This document shows, piece after piece, positions 1 through 10,286 of a stretch of 64,000 bases of DNA (the stretch's first letter is position 1; each line of letters starts with the position of its first letter). The notes beneath the pieces are model-generated. The model had not been told where the DNA came from, made no database searches, and saw only the letters and a list, made by a program, of their open reading frames with translations. Source of the DNA: Ottelia alismoides. Lineage: Eukaryota > Streptophyta > Magnoliopsida > Alismatales > Hydrocharitaceae. The translations under genes and the position numbers were made by a program. The stretch is from positions 186,001-250,000 of the forward strand of contig JAZKJV010000299.1 in assembly GCA_037367405.1 (NCBI GenBank). Reading direction: 5' to 3'.

Positions 1-2
1 AG

Positions 3-1136
3 GAATCTGTACTTCATTGATTGCGGCAGAGGTTTTCGTTCTGGACAACTGGGAGGTGGCAGATCTGGCTTCTGATATGTCTGTGTAAATGCTACCAGGT
101 CTGCATGTGAGAACTCTCGCACTGCATGAATTTCTGACGAAGAGCGGCCTGATGGATCATCAATAAACTGCACTGGCTTGCACTCAGTCATGGCTGCTGG
201 CTCAGAAGGAATCAGACAGGGCAAATAATCATCAAAGTCATCCCAGTCAATGTCTGAATCCGAGGGATCAGAAGACGATGAGCAAGATTGAAATTCCTCA
301 GCACCACTCATCACAACACTGTCAGCCTCAGAAATATCCTCATTCAGGGATGTGCTCTCCCGGCTCTCGACTGCCATGAGCTTGAGATACAGTGAATTTG
401 TCGGCAAGGCGAGGGTCGGTGCTACGGGATCTTTCCAGTTGGATTCATCATCAGTCATCTCGAAATCACAAACCTGGTGGATGTCTAGCTCCTCCTCTGT
501 CATCTGCTCGGCTTCGCTGGACTGTTCTGAGCATTCTGCCTCTCTGGCTCTGATTTCTTCGATCGTCTCTATTTGTATGGTTTCGCCCTCTACGCGAAAA
601 CATACCTTCCCACTATCATGGTCGGTCACCGCCTTGGCTGTGGCCAAGAATGGACGTCCGAGGATGATGGGGGCATCAGTTACCGACTCAGGGATCTCCA
701 TGTCCAACACAACGAAGTCCACGGGGAATTGCAGGCCCTGAATGGTAACGACCACGTCTCTCAATAACCCCTTCGGCCTCTTAATCGACCTATCAGCAAA
801 CTGAAGGACGGTTCTGCTTCGAAGGAGAGGGCCAAACTCGAATTGCTTGAGTAAGGCTGCCGGAAGGAGGTTAATTGAAGAGCCGTTGTCTAATAGAGTA
901 CGATCAAACTGCTGCTCCTGAATCTCGCATCTGACATAGGGAGCTCCTGCGTCTGGTCGCTTGGCTGGCAATGTTTTCTGAATGGCGCAGCAAGTGTCAT
1001 GAGTGAGCATATGGATTTGATCCCTGTGCCTCTTCTTCCTTCTGACAGTAGTTGTTTCTTTCAAATTCCTCTTGAAGAAGGGGATATGCTCAAATGCTTC
1101 TCGTAGAGTCAGCTGAATATGAAATCTGTCAATCAT
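3..1136 (-). CDS. pol: Protease and start of pol, partial (Athila-like)
   Basis: This frame stays open for 378 codons from the ATG at 1136 to the window edge. It begins MIDRFHIQLTL and carries an aspartic protease with LLDNGSSINLL (catalytic Asp at residue 83) and IILGRPFLATA around residue 157, the two halves of a retropepsin fold. The active-site triplet is D-N-G instead of the usual D-S/T-G; plant gypsy proteases often vary here (D-L-G), so activity is not excluded. An acidic, Ser-rich linker follows, and the last visible residues (LPQSMKYRF) match the stretch just before RT in element B. The frame is +1 relative to gag and is also open upstream through the gag stop. Confidence 0.85.
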   Translation of the reverse strand, partial: MIDRFHIQLTLREAFEHIPFFKRNLKETTTVRRKKRHRDQIHMLTHDTCCAIQKTLPAKRPDAGAPYVRCEIQEQQFDRTLLDNGSSINLLPAALLKQFEFGPLLRSRTVLQFADRSIKRPKGLLRDVVVTIQGLQFPVDFVVLDMEIPESVTDAPIILGRPFLATAKAVTDHDSGKVCFRVEGETIQIETIEEIRAREAECSEQSSEAEQMTEEELDIHQVCDFEMTDDESNWKDPVAPTLALPTNSLYLKLMAVESRESTSLNEDISEADSVVMSGAEEFQSCSSSSDPSDSDIDWDDFDDYLPCLIPSEPAAMTECKPVQFIDDPSGRSSSEIHAVREFSHADLVAFTQTYQKPDLPPPSCPERKPLPQSMKYRF

Positions 1137-1182
1137 CTCGTTGCCGAACTCTACCTGTTGGCTCTTTTTTGGATTTTCTTTT

Positions 1183-3906
1183 TTACTCTGCCTCAGGGAA
1201 GGGGATTGTAGGGGGCTCCTTAGATGGAGGGCTAGGAATCGGTCCCTGTGCCTGTGAAGATGGATAATCCATACAATCATCATCATTCAACACATATGGA
1301 TCCATAATTTGAACAGAAACCTTTCCTTTATTCATATTTTTGCTTTTGTTTTTCTTCCCACAGTCTCTAGATACAAAATGTGGCAACATCACAGATGGCT
1401 CAACAAAAGTGGATGTGGTGGCCTCAGTACCGCCACTAGCACCTGTCTTCGCGGCATCAGCACCGCGCTCTGGTTCAGCATCCAAAATGGTGGCATCAGC
1501 ACCACCGTCTGCATCTGGTATCACGACGGCATCAGCACCGTCGTCCTGGTCTCCATCATTGGTGGCATCAGCACCACTGTCTTCAACATCATCTGTAGCG
1601 GCATCAGCATCGCTCCTCTGCTCCTCTGGCGCTTCTGGTTCGGCATCGGGTTGTCGCTCAGAAGAGGCGCCGCCGGCTGGCATCCTACCGCTCCTAGTAG
1701 TAACAAAATCAGCATCATGATAGGAATAAGACATGTCACTCAAATAATCACTAGGAGAGGTATCCTCTGTGGACTCTACCTGCTCAGATTTTCTTTTTAA
1801 ATTATTCGGATTAGGTTCGATCTGAGCGGGTATGGCGGCCTTGCCTTTGATGAAATCCCGCATCTCCTGCCGGAACTCATCCATTTCTTGCCTGAAAGAT
1901 GCTCGCTGTTCAGATAGCAAGCGGGCAAGATCATCAAGAGCAGGGTTCTCGAAGGCTGGACCCTGAGAACCGGATGTCTGTCCCTGCTGGAAATGGGGCT
2001 GCTGCTGCTGGTGTTGTTGTTGAAACTGGGGGGAAGGCTGGTGATAAGAATGCTGAGGCGGCTGACGCTGCCTCCACTGTTGTCCCTGATAGGCGGGACG
2101 AGGACCACTCTGGTATTGTTGTGGCTGGGCAAACTGGGGCTGCTGGTTGTACTGATGTGGCTGGCTGCTCTGCTGTCCTTGAGCAGGGGGATGCTGTTGG
2201 GATGAGGAACCACCATTACCCCAACGGAATCCGGGATGATCCCTACGAATTGCGGGCTGAGGGTATCGGTCATACCAAATCCCGTTGACTTCCATCAACG
2301 GTTCCTGCTCGAAGGAAGGTGGAGGAAGAACTGCCAGTGGCTGCTCCGGCTGATATACCACCATCTGCGTCTCCTGAGATGGCGGTTGCTCTGGATGGTA
2401 CTGCAACAATGGAACCGGCTCCGCCTGGATATGGTTCACCTGGCGGTATGAGGTGGAGGCCTGGTTGGGATTGTTGCTGCTGGAAGCAACCTGTGACCTA
2501 GGAGGCTGTTGTGAATGGGCCTGTGCCTCCTGAATACAGAGAATTTGAGTTTTCAGGTCACTCATTGTCTTGGTGAGAAGGTCCATCTGGGCTAGACCTT
2601 GGTTCTGTTTCTTTTCGAGGATCTCCATGCGGTCCAGCTTTTCGCTAATAATGCCCATGTCGGCTGCTGCTGACTCAGCTTGTGCTGCGGCTACCGACGT
2701 TGTGCTGGGACCGGCATCGATGCGGGCGATCCTCTGAAATGATCCCGCTCCTTGCGGGGGCTTCTGCTGATTGTAGACTCTGGCCTGGGTCATCATTGTG
2801 GAGTTCTCTGCCATACCTTCGTAGATGGCCCAGACGTCGTCTTCTCCCTTGGAGAAATATGATCCACCGCAAGAGGCGTTCACAAGCCCCTGCAGCTCCG
2901 GTGTCAGCCCACAGAAGAAACTCTGCACCAGGTGGGGCTTGGAGATATCGTGATGTGGACACCGGTCTATGAGCTCTCTGAATCGATCCCATGCTTCATG
3001 GAACTGTTCATTTGGGATCATGACGAAGTTGCTGATCATGGCTCGAGCTGCGTTGGTCCGGCCGAGGGGATAGTATTTCTTCAAATATACGGATCGGAGA
3101 TCTGCCCAAGTATCGATGAATCGCCCTAGATGCTTGAGCCAATATGCGGCTCGATCAACCAATGAGAACGGGAAGGCGATCATCCGGATAGTGTCCTCGG
3201 TCAACAACCGATCGTGGATAGTGCTGCATATCATTTCGAACTCTTGGAGATGGAGGTGCGGCTCTTCGGTCGGCAACCCATGGAACTTGGGAAGAAGCTG
3301 GATCGTGTGGTGCCGAAGCTCGAAGTCTCCGTGGATTGGCGGGAGTCTGATCCACCGGTGAGTGAGGGACGAAGCTGGGTTGTGCAGTTCCCTCATGATG
3401 GTCTGTGGCGGTCGCTCACCGTCTGGATCGCCTCCTCCTGCATCAGGTCCTCCTCCTTCTCCGCCACCGCCTCCTCCAGGTCGGTTCTCTCTCAGCTGTG
3501 CGATTTCTCTCATAAGGTCACCCATGAAAGTGCCCTGGTCTCGGATCTGCCTCTGCATATTCTCCAGGGACGCTAGCAAGGAATTGTTGATGGCCACTTG
3601 GTCAATAATGAACGGAGGATGGTCGTGGTCATCTGGGTGCTCGCCTCTGTCTGCCATTACTGGATTCTCTGAAAATGCAAAAGAGGCCATTTCAGGTGCT
3701 GTTGAATGAGCTGAATCTTGTGATTCACTGAACTCTGAAATGATTAGACTGAGGGAAGGAGTATGGGAAGGGTGGTCGAGGGGGAACAGGGTGGATGTAA
3801 ACTCGGGCTCGGAGAGCGGACTCTCCGAGGCATTCCTAGATGAGTAAGGAGGAGTGCTAGATAGCGGTGCCGACAAGGTCGGCCTAAGAGATCTCCGTCC
3901 CATCAT
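1183..3906 (-). CDS. gag: Gag polyprotein, Athila/Tat type, intact 907 codons
   Basis: This is the structural capsid protein. I chose the ATG at 3906 (MMGRRSL); the frame extends 23 codons further to a GTG at 3975. Seen in order: Ser/Pro-rich N-terminus; Gly-rich linker near residue 145-160; retrotransposon gag (capsid) core about 207-342 with FPFSLVDRAAYWL and LKKYYPLGR; predicted coiled coil about 407-462; RRDHPGFRW at about 554-562; Gln-rich stretch about 568-652; acidic tail about 753-822 with repeated GADA. I see no C-x2-C-x4-H-x4-C zinc knuckle, although related gags often have one before the RRDHPGFRW-type motif. The frame ends at a TAA just before protease, which is +1. No inactivating mutation is visible. 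Confidence 0.92.
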   Translation of the reverse strand: MMGRRSLRPTLSAPLSSTPPYSSRNASESPLSEPEFTSTLFPLDHPSHTPSLSLIISEFSESQDSAHSTAPEMASFAFSENPVMADRGEHPDDHDHPPFIIDQVAINNSLLASLENMQRQIRDQGTFMGDLMREIAQLRENRPGGGGGGEGGGPDAGGGDPDGERPPQTIMRELHNPASSLTHRWIRLPPIHGDFELRHHTIQLLPKFHGLPTEEPHLHLQEFEMICSTIHDRLLTEDTIRMIAFPFSLVDRAAYWLKHLGRFIDTWADLRSVYLKKYYPLGRTNAARAMISNFVMIPNEQFHEAWDRFRELIDRCPHHDISKPHLVQSFFCGLTPELQGLVNASCGGSYFSKGEDDVWAIYEGMAENSTMMTQARVYNQQKPPQGAGSFQRIARIDAGPSTTSVAAAQAESAAADMGIISEKLDRMEILEKKQNQGLAQMDLLTKTMSDLKTQILCIQEAQAHSQQPPRSQVASSSNNPNQASTSYRQVNHIQAEPVPLLQYHPEQPPSQETQMVVYQPEQPLAVLPPPSFEQEPLMEVNGIWYDRYPQPAIRRDHPGFRWGNGGSSSQQHPPAQGQQSSQPHQYNQQPQFAQPQQYQSGPRPAYQGQQWRQRQPPQHSYHQPSPQFQQQHQQQQPHFQQGQTSGSQGPAFENPALDDLARLLSEQRASFRQEMDEFRQEMRDFIKGKAAIPAQIEPNPNNLKRKSEQVESTEDTSPSDYLSDMSYSYHDADFVTTRSGRMPAGGASSERQPDAEPEAPEEQRSDADAATDDVEDSGADATNDGDQDDGADAVVIPDADGGADATILDAEPERGADAAKTGASGGTEATTSTFVEPSVMLPHFVSRDCGKKNKSKNMNKGKVSVQIMDPYVLNDDDCMDYPSSQAQGPIPSPPSKEPPTIPFPEAE
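1453..1614 (-). repeat. Imperfect in-frame tandem repeat encoding GADA-acidic units in gag
   Basis: The C-terminal part of E1 gag repeats Gly-Ala-Asp-Ala followed by 8-12 mostly acidic residues, about five times. On the plus strand this shows as recurring GGCATCAGCACC units. Unit lengths vary but the reading frame is kept, as expected for slippage under coding constraint. Confidence 0.75.
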
Positions 3907-5667
3907 CTTGATTATTCGAGAGGAGTAGGGAAAATGCAAGGTAAGAAGAAAATGAAATGCAACAAAATTGTGCACAATCGTGCGGTGTTTTTGATCTTGA
4001 CCTTAATAAATCTAACAATCAAACACAAAGCAAGGGTAAGTTCACCAACTCAACTCGTGAAGCCGTGAAGGTTCGGCTTTTATCTTGTCAATTTTAGCTT
4101 GTTTTTCAGGCAATTATCTTTTCACGAGTCCTTAGAGCGCTACGCCTATAGGAGCGAGAGTACTGCCAGGAAAGTGTCCCCGTACTTGTCCTCCTCCTAT
4201 GTAACCTGTAACTTGCGCTTTTTGAGGTCCTTGTAACCCTTCCTGTATCCCTACTCAGCCAAAGAAATAGAGGGAGGAAGCCGATAGGCGAAACCGATAC
4301 TTCGGACCTCGCTCGCAATGGAATCACCCGTGAGCGTGCAAGATCCTACTCGGACGCAGCCGGTGAGACAGACACACCCGTGAAGGCGTGGCCTAGGCTC
4401 GGTACTTCGGACAAGGTCGGTGCTCACACAATAGTGAGTCACCAATGGCGACCAAGTCCTACTCGACTACGTACGATAGTAGCGCCAATACTTCGGAAGT
4501 CCAGGCGATACACAAGGCAGCCACAAGTTGGGTTTTTGGCTCTAATCCTTACGAAGCGCTCACCTCACTGGGAAGGAAACCTTCCTATGCAACCTGAAGA
4601 CAAGTGAGGGTGTTACTCTCCCCAAGCAATGAATCCAATTACCGATTTTATTTTTGGTCAAGTTTTCTTTATCAGTCCCTTTTTTAATTTTTTTGGTGTT
4701 ATCGCTTCTTTTGAGTAAATTCAAACAAGCGCCTAACGGTTTTTGTATTTTAACTTTATCCTACTTTGTTCCAAAAACAGAGGGAGAATAGAGTCGGAAA
4801 AGCTGTGCAAGTCGACACCAAGGTGGAAATCTCACCTTTGTGCCTAGATGATGCGTGCAAAGTAAGAGGACTTACAGCGAATCCCAGCTCTCTCCATGCG
4901 GGATGCAAAGCAGAATTTTTAAACCTAAGCTATATGGCGATATGCAAGCGGAAATTGTCCTAGAACAGGTAACTGCTAGCGTGAAGAACCACAAGCTATC
5001 TAGTAACTCCTAATCCGAGTGTCCGGTCTAGGCTCACCCCTCCTCTGCCCAACACATTTGGGGTAGGAGAAAGCGCTTGTGCGGGTGTGAGCTCGCGGCG
5101 CGTGGATTTGGAAGCTACTAGCTAATTGTTTAATTAGTCTAAGTCCAAATACGATTCTATAGGGGCATGCAAATATAATTAGGTGTTTGGACCTATTCTA
5201 ATCGAGTCAAGCAGACCTAGAACTAAGAGCTCAATCCACAAAAGAAAGTGAAAAATGAAAACAAAACCGGAAAATGACGGCGATAAAAACGCGATAAAAA
5301 TCCGCGGTGAGCCCCCGGGTGAACAAACACCCGGAAATTAGGCCCGAATGTCTAAGTGTCCAAGTGTACCTGTATTATTACAAATCAAATGAATCACTCT
5401 CTCACCAAAAATAAATGAAAACTAATCTAATCACTCTCTCTCTCACTCCTTGCTCTCTCCTGCCGGCTTGGCTAAGAATAGCCGGCTCCGCTTCCCAAGG
5501 ATGCGTCGGGTCACCTAGGCGATCCGCCTCGCTCCGTGGTCCCTCGCAAGAAGACAAAGAAGAGTGGTCAGATAGCTCAACAAGATATATCAAAATGTAA
5601 GAGATGAAAAATGCTATGATAACAATCACACAATCAATCAAACAAAATATGAACTACTCGTTGTTGC
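3907..5667 (-). other. E1 5' leader between primer site and gag
   Basis: About 1.76 kb with only short out-of-frame ORFs. Blocks recur in the leaders of E3 and E6: AATTATCTTTTCA near 4103-4120 (E3 near 38070, E6 near 58860), GTTACTCTCCCCAAG near 4610 (E6 near 59180), and a GTCGGAAAAGC block near 4790 (E6 near 59355, variant in E3 near 38575). A donor-like GTAAGT reads on the minus strand at 4870-4875 and an acceptor-like pyrimidine tract plus AG ends at 4012. Conserved leader blocks could serve packaging, dimerisation or splicing; the function is inference. Confidence 0.6.
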
Positions 5668-5685
5668 TCCCCGGCAACGGCGCCA
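5668..5685 (-). promoter_or_regulatory. Primer binding site, tRNA-Asp
   Basis: On the plus strand TCCCCGGCAACGGCGCCA equals the 3' end of plant tRNA-Asp including CCA, so the minus strand is complementary over 18 nt without mismatch. It sits two bases inside the LTR edge at 5688. It primes minus-strand cDNA synthesis and fixes the orientation of E1. Confidence 0.93.
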
Positions 5686-5687
5686 TT

Positions 5688-8600
5688 TGATAATCACGGA
5701 AATCGAGAGCGGTAGTATTGATTCACAAGGCGAATCAACAGTCGATGTCTTGACCACTACAAAATCCCGTAATTAATCAACAATGAACCCACAATCAAAT
5801 ATCAATCAATGAAAAATAAGTGTGGAGTCAAATTTATTTTTAACTCTACATAAAAGATGTATAGGTGCAAGTATGTAGAGAGTTCGAACACAGGGAACAA
5901 GCAGGGTAGTTCAAGCAAAAATGCTAAGTGTGTGTGTGATGTGTGGAGTGTCTACACTAAGCAAACAAGCAAATGAATTTTTGTGGGTTTTTAATTTTTA
6001 AATTTTTTTTAATTTTGTATTTTGATTTTTAATTTTCTGATTTTTATATTTTATATTATATATATTTTTTTATTTCTTTTTCAATATTGGAGAATAAAGA
6101 CAATATAATAAAAGACAAGCTAAAATATTTATAAAAATGTGCAAAAATACTCAAAAATTCAGAAATAAAATGTTTTTGGTATTTTTATAATTTTCTACTG
6201 TTTTTGTGATTTTTGGAGGTTTTTCAAGGTGTTTTTGATATTTTTAAATACTGAACTAAGAGAAAATAGTGGAAATAAGGCTGGCTGGGAATAAAATGTA
6301 ATTCAAAAATAGCAACCAGTACTCAAAATATTTCACACAATTTTTATAATAAAAAGGACAAAATAAGGAACAAACAGAAACTGAGTTTTTAATTTTTGGA
6401 ATTTTCTACTATTTTATATATTTTTTTGAAGTTTTTGAGTGTTTTTAAATTTTTAGTGTTTTTCTTTTGAGATTTTAAATGATTTTTGGACTGACACTAA
6501 AATAGAATAAAATAGACACTAGGTGAATTTTTTGGAATTTTTGGAGGTGTTTTAATATTTTTTTGGTATTTTCTAAGCTAGACAGTACACAAAATAGATG
6601 TTTTTGATTTTTAATAAATATAAAAATAAAATAAAATCGAAAACTAAATAGATGGCGTCAAAGTACACGTGTCCAGATACTTAAGTCTATTTTTGTGAAA
6701 TTTTTGGAGTTAAAAAGATAGGCTAAATAATTAGAGCAAACATCCAAACATTAAACAGTCCTGGCAGGGGTATATGTGCAATATCCGAAACATCCAGGGG
6801 CATACATGCAATTTTCCACAAAAATATACACTGTATATTCAATTTTTTTTAGCACCAAAAGTTAATTACAAAAGCCGCCTGGGCTTCCTAGAAATTTACC
6901 CACCAGGGCGCGTGACTTGCATGCGCCTAGCGAGGACTCAAATGCAATATTTCAAAACCCAGGGGGCCTACTTGCAAAATAACCAAAAAGTTTACACGTG
7001 CTGCGATAGTTTTAGGACTAAAACAAAATAAACAAACGTCCGAGGGTGTCCTTGCAAAAGGGCCACCCCCTCACGTGAACTGGTCACGTGAGGTGACGTG
7101 GCGAGGGACCTAGACGCAAATGTTAAAAGCCTGAAGGTCTTTTAGCAAATATTACAATAAAATTACACTACAGACAAAAGTTTAAATACTAATAAATAAA
7201 TACAAAAAGGGTCGAGGGTGAAGTTGCAAAATACCCTCGGCGCGCCGATCGAACGGCTGTGGGTCTTCACTTAAACACGTGTCGTCGATCGGACGGCGAT
7301 GGCGCTTCGTGGATGCACGGCGGAGATTAGAACGCTCGAAGACGATCTGACGGCTGAGGCGTGGTGCAATCCAACGGCTACTGCTTGATCTGGGCGCTCC
7401 ACCTCGATCCAACGGTGGCGAAGCCCGGAGCAAGAACAGGGACGAACTCCGGCGAGTCGAGGTTCGCCGAGGTCAAGCTCCGTCTCCGGCGAGCGGTTTG
7501 GCTTCAAAAGCGAGCTGGAGCTTCCTGGGGTCGTCCTCTATCTCCTGGGGGCACCAAAAGTGCACGGCGTTGGCCGTGCCGCTCGCAGGTGGTCGGCGGA
7601 GCTGGAGAGCTCGACTGAGCTCCGGCGAGCTTCAAAAACGCGCCCAGGCGCGAGTCAACGTGCTTTGACCCTGCAAAAAGCGTTAGAGAGCCCAGGGCAA
7701 AGTGCCTGGACTTGAGGTGGACCTAATCTATGCGCGAGGGGACGTGGATGTCGGTGGCCGGAGGTGCGCTCCGGCGATGATGCTTGGAGTGGCAAAATAC
7801 GCGATGGAACTTGGAATTTTTTTTGGGGTTTTTGAAGCTTAAGCTAACAGGAACTAAAAGCAAGAAAGAAATGAGCGGGGGAATGCCCTCGATGGCCGGA
7901 GCCAGAGGAAGAAAAGTACCTCGACGCCGGCTGTTGGCGGAGGTGGTGGAGGCTCCCTCGACTTCGCGCGCCTTGGCTGAAGGGCTGGCGGTGGAGCTGT
8001 CACCTCCACGGAGCTCAGGAGCACGATGATGGCGCTGAAGGGTGGACCAAGGGGACTCGAATTCGAAATGGAAGAGGGGGAGTTGGTTTTAAGTGGTTTG
8101 ACCCGAGGTGACAGGGGTCCAAAGACCAAGGGATATCTTGCAAATCTTGGGTCCGACGACCAAGATTAAGCTTGGGCGAGTTAGGTAGATGGTTGGTGGA
8201 CAATGTTGCAGAAGGATGCAACACGAAAAGATGAAAGAATTGGCCTGGAAAAAGCCAACAAGATGGCTCAAAAACCAAGCCTGACATGGGCTACAGGGGT
8301 AGGTCAGACTGTTGACCTAGGTCAACAGTCCTGGCCTCCTGGTTGGTCCACGTGGACCAACCAGGAAAAACCCTGGAAAAACATTTTATTAATTAAATTA
8401 AAAATAATAAATGGCCGAATTAATTAAAAGTTATAAAAAAAAATGCTTAGAATTTTATGTAGTATTTTATTTTGATTTTTAATTATTTTTAGGAGTTATA
8501 TTTTTACAAGTCACCTTTTTAACCCTATATAGGTATAATACCTATGTATTTTAGTCTTTTATTTTTATTTTATGTATTTTATTTTTATTATTTTTATTTA

Positions 8601-9521
8601 TGATTTTATAAAATTATAAAATACTTTTATGTACACAAATATATTTTTATTTTATTTTTCTGATATGTTTTGTATATTTAATAAAATACAAGTATGTTTT
8701 GTATAGGTATATATATAGGTAATGTACCAATGTGTTGACTATATACAAATATTTTTATTTGTATTTTATTTATGTTTTTCTTCTGATTTAAATACACATA
8801 ATTATTATAAGTATTATTTACAACATTATAAAAATATAAAATTATAAAAATAATAAATAAAGAATAAATTGAATATTTTAATATGTACAAGTATACAATG
8901 AGGGTCCAAAAGTCAACTTTCAAACCGTAGCTCCGCCAAATGCGAAACCACCGCCATTGGATAGATTATTTTATTCTATATACAATTAAAGGTGAGTTTG
9001 CTGCATTTGGAGTTGTCAGTTGTGAGATACGGGTCTGGAAAGTTGGAATTTTGGATTCTTATTCAGACCATATCTTTTTGTCTGTACATGATTTTTATGT
9101 GAAATCAATTTTGTATTTTTCTTTATGAAATTATCTACAACTTTCATGCACAAAGTTTCTTTATTTGATGTACAAAAAGTGGAACCAAAAATAGGTCCCA
9201 AAATGAATAAAGAATGAACAGGAAGTATAGGTATTATATCTGTGTTTCTGACCTTATCTCTCCCTACTTTATTCCTTGTCGACCTATTCATCAAGATGCC
9301 TAGGTCTCGGGGGTTTTGGGTCATAAAATATTTACAATATTTTATTCTTTTTCTTTTCTTTATTTATTCTATAATTTTGGCCTTAATTACAGTAATTTAT
9401 ACACTGTCTGGATGCACATGCATGAATGTTAAGATGCTTGATTTAAGGCTATTTACAGGTATTTGCTAGGGTGTTTGGTGCCAAAATGATAGAATAAAGA
9501 TGATAAAATGTGGATTCATCA
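5688..9521 (-). repeat. E1 5' LTR (3.8 kb)
   Basis: In plus orientation it starts TGATAATCAC next to the primer site and ends GGATTCATCA, giving TGAT...ATCA termini. The same right end (ATGATAGAATAAAGATGA then GATTCATCA) recurs in both E6 LTRs. AT-rich arms (5900-6650, 8380-9480) flank a GC-rich core (7050-8370). A donor-like CGAG|GTAC reads on the minus strand at 7921-7918. I found no clear TATA box at the spacing seen in the other LTRs. ORFs in the core are in overlapping frames and look incidental. Confidence 0.85.
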
Positions 9522-9522
9522 G

Positions 9523-10286
9523 TACTCCGGCTATAATCAGGTGGCCATTGTGCCCGAAGACCAGGACAAGACTACATTCACCTGTCCATTTGGGACTTAT
9601 GCTTTTAGACGGATGCCCTTTGGTCTATGTAACGCCCTGGCAACATTCTAAAGGTGCATGTTGTCCATCTTCTCAAACATGGTGGGTGAGTGGTTGGAGT
9701 TCTTCATGGATGACTTTTCGGTCTATGGCGATGGGTTTGATGCTTGTCTTGACTGTCTAGACCGCGTCCTTCAGTGATACATTGAGGTCCGTCTTGTTCT
9801 ATCCTAGGAGAAGAGTCACTTCATGGTGACTCAAGGGACAATGCTTGGTCATATCATCTCCATCAGGGGCATGGAGGTTGATCCGACCAAGGTGGATATC
9901 ATCTGGAAACTCAATCCACCGTCCAACATGCGACAGTTACGGTCGTTTCTGGGGCACGTCAGTTTCTACCGATGATTCATTCATGATTTTAGTTGGATTG
10001 CCATAACGTTAACTGATTTGCTGACCAAAGACACCAAGTTCATTGTAGATGATAAGTGTCTTGCGTCATTTGAGACTCTCACGAGTCTAGTTGTTGAGGC
10101 TCCTGTCCTTTAGTTGCCTCATTGGTCTCTCCCATTCGAGATCAAGACGGATGCCTCCGATTTTGCCGTAGGGGCAGTGATGGGACGAGGATGGATGGAG
10201 TGACTTTTTCCATTGACTACGCTAGCCGTACTTTGGATGCGTAGGCGCGTCTTCTTAGATGGATTTTACTCCTCCAGGAATTTGAT
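9523..10286 (+). pseudogene. pol: Reverse transcriptase / RNase H remnant of A
   Basis: Frame 9523 reads YSGYNQVAIVPEDQ, MPFGLCNA, and the catalytic FMDDF with the Asp pair at 9709-9714, then LRSFLGH and FEIKTDASDFAVG at the start of RNase H. Five in-frame stops interrupt it. Those at TF*R, LQ*Y and YR*F are C-to-T changes (CAA or CGA), LS*EKS is Trp TGG to TAG, and VL*LP is a transversion. Compared with B, about 160 bp of RNase H is deleted at about 10238, removing the EKEMLAVV and FTDH segments. The frame then shifts into the integrase frame. Confidence 0.88.

Larger units (their letters stand above)
1..9521 (-). mobile_element. E1: Athila/Tat-like Ty3-gypsy LTR retrotransposon, 5' two-thirds, truncated by window edge
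   Basis: The minus strand reads LTR (5688-9521), tRNA-Asp primer site (5668-5685), long leader, gag (1183-3906) and protease (1136-3), in the order of a Ty3-gypsy element. RT, RNase H, integrase and the 3' LTR should lie beyond the left edge. Lineage is inferred from the gag core, the RRDHPGFRW motif (compare the WRNHPNFSW-type motif of Athila/Tat gags) and the tRNA-Asp primer. Both visible coding frames are open, so this is the best-preserved and probably youngest element here. Its outer LTR edge abuts reverse transcriptase of element A, which I read as an insertion. Confidence 0.9.

Noticed and set aside
352..741. Plus-strand ORF opposite the E1 protease
   Set aside because: Antisense to a clearly homologous protease frame; composition is the mirror of the minus-strand coding sequence.
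1309..2500. Several ORFs overlapping E1 gag in other frames and on the plus strand
   Set aside because: They follow the repeat and Gln-rich composition of gag and match no protein family.
5668..5685. tRNA-Asp-like sequence as a tRNA gene fragment
   Set aside because: Only the 3' 18 nt are present, two bases from an LTR edge; this is a primer binding site.
7182..8287. Proline/arginine-rich ORFs in the GC-rich core of the E1 LTR
   Set aside because: Overlapping frames on both strands in GC-rich DNA, no homology, not kept in other LTRs.
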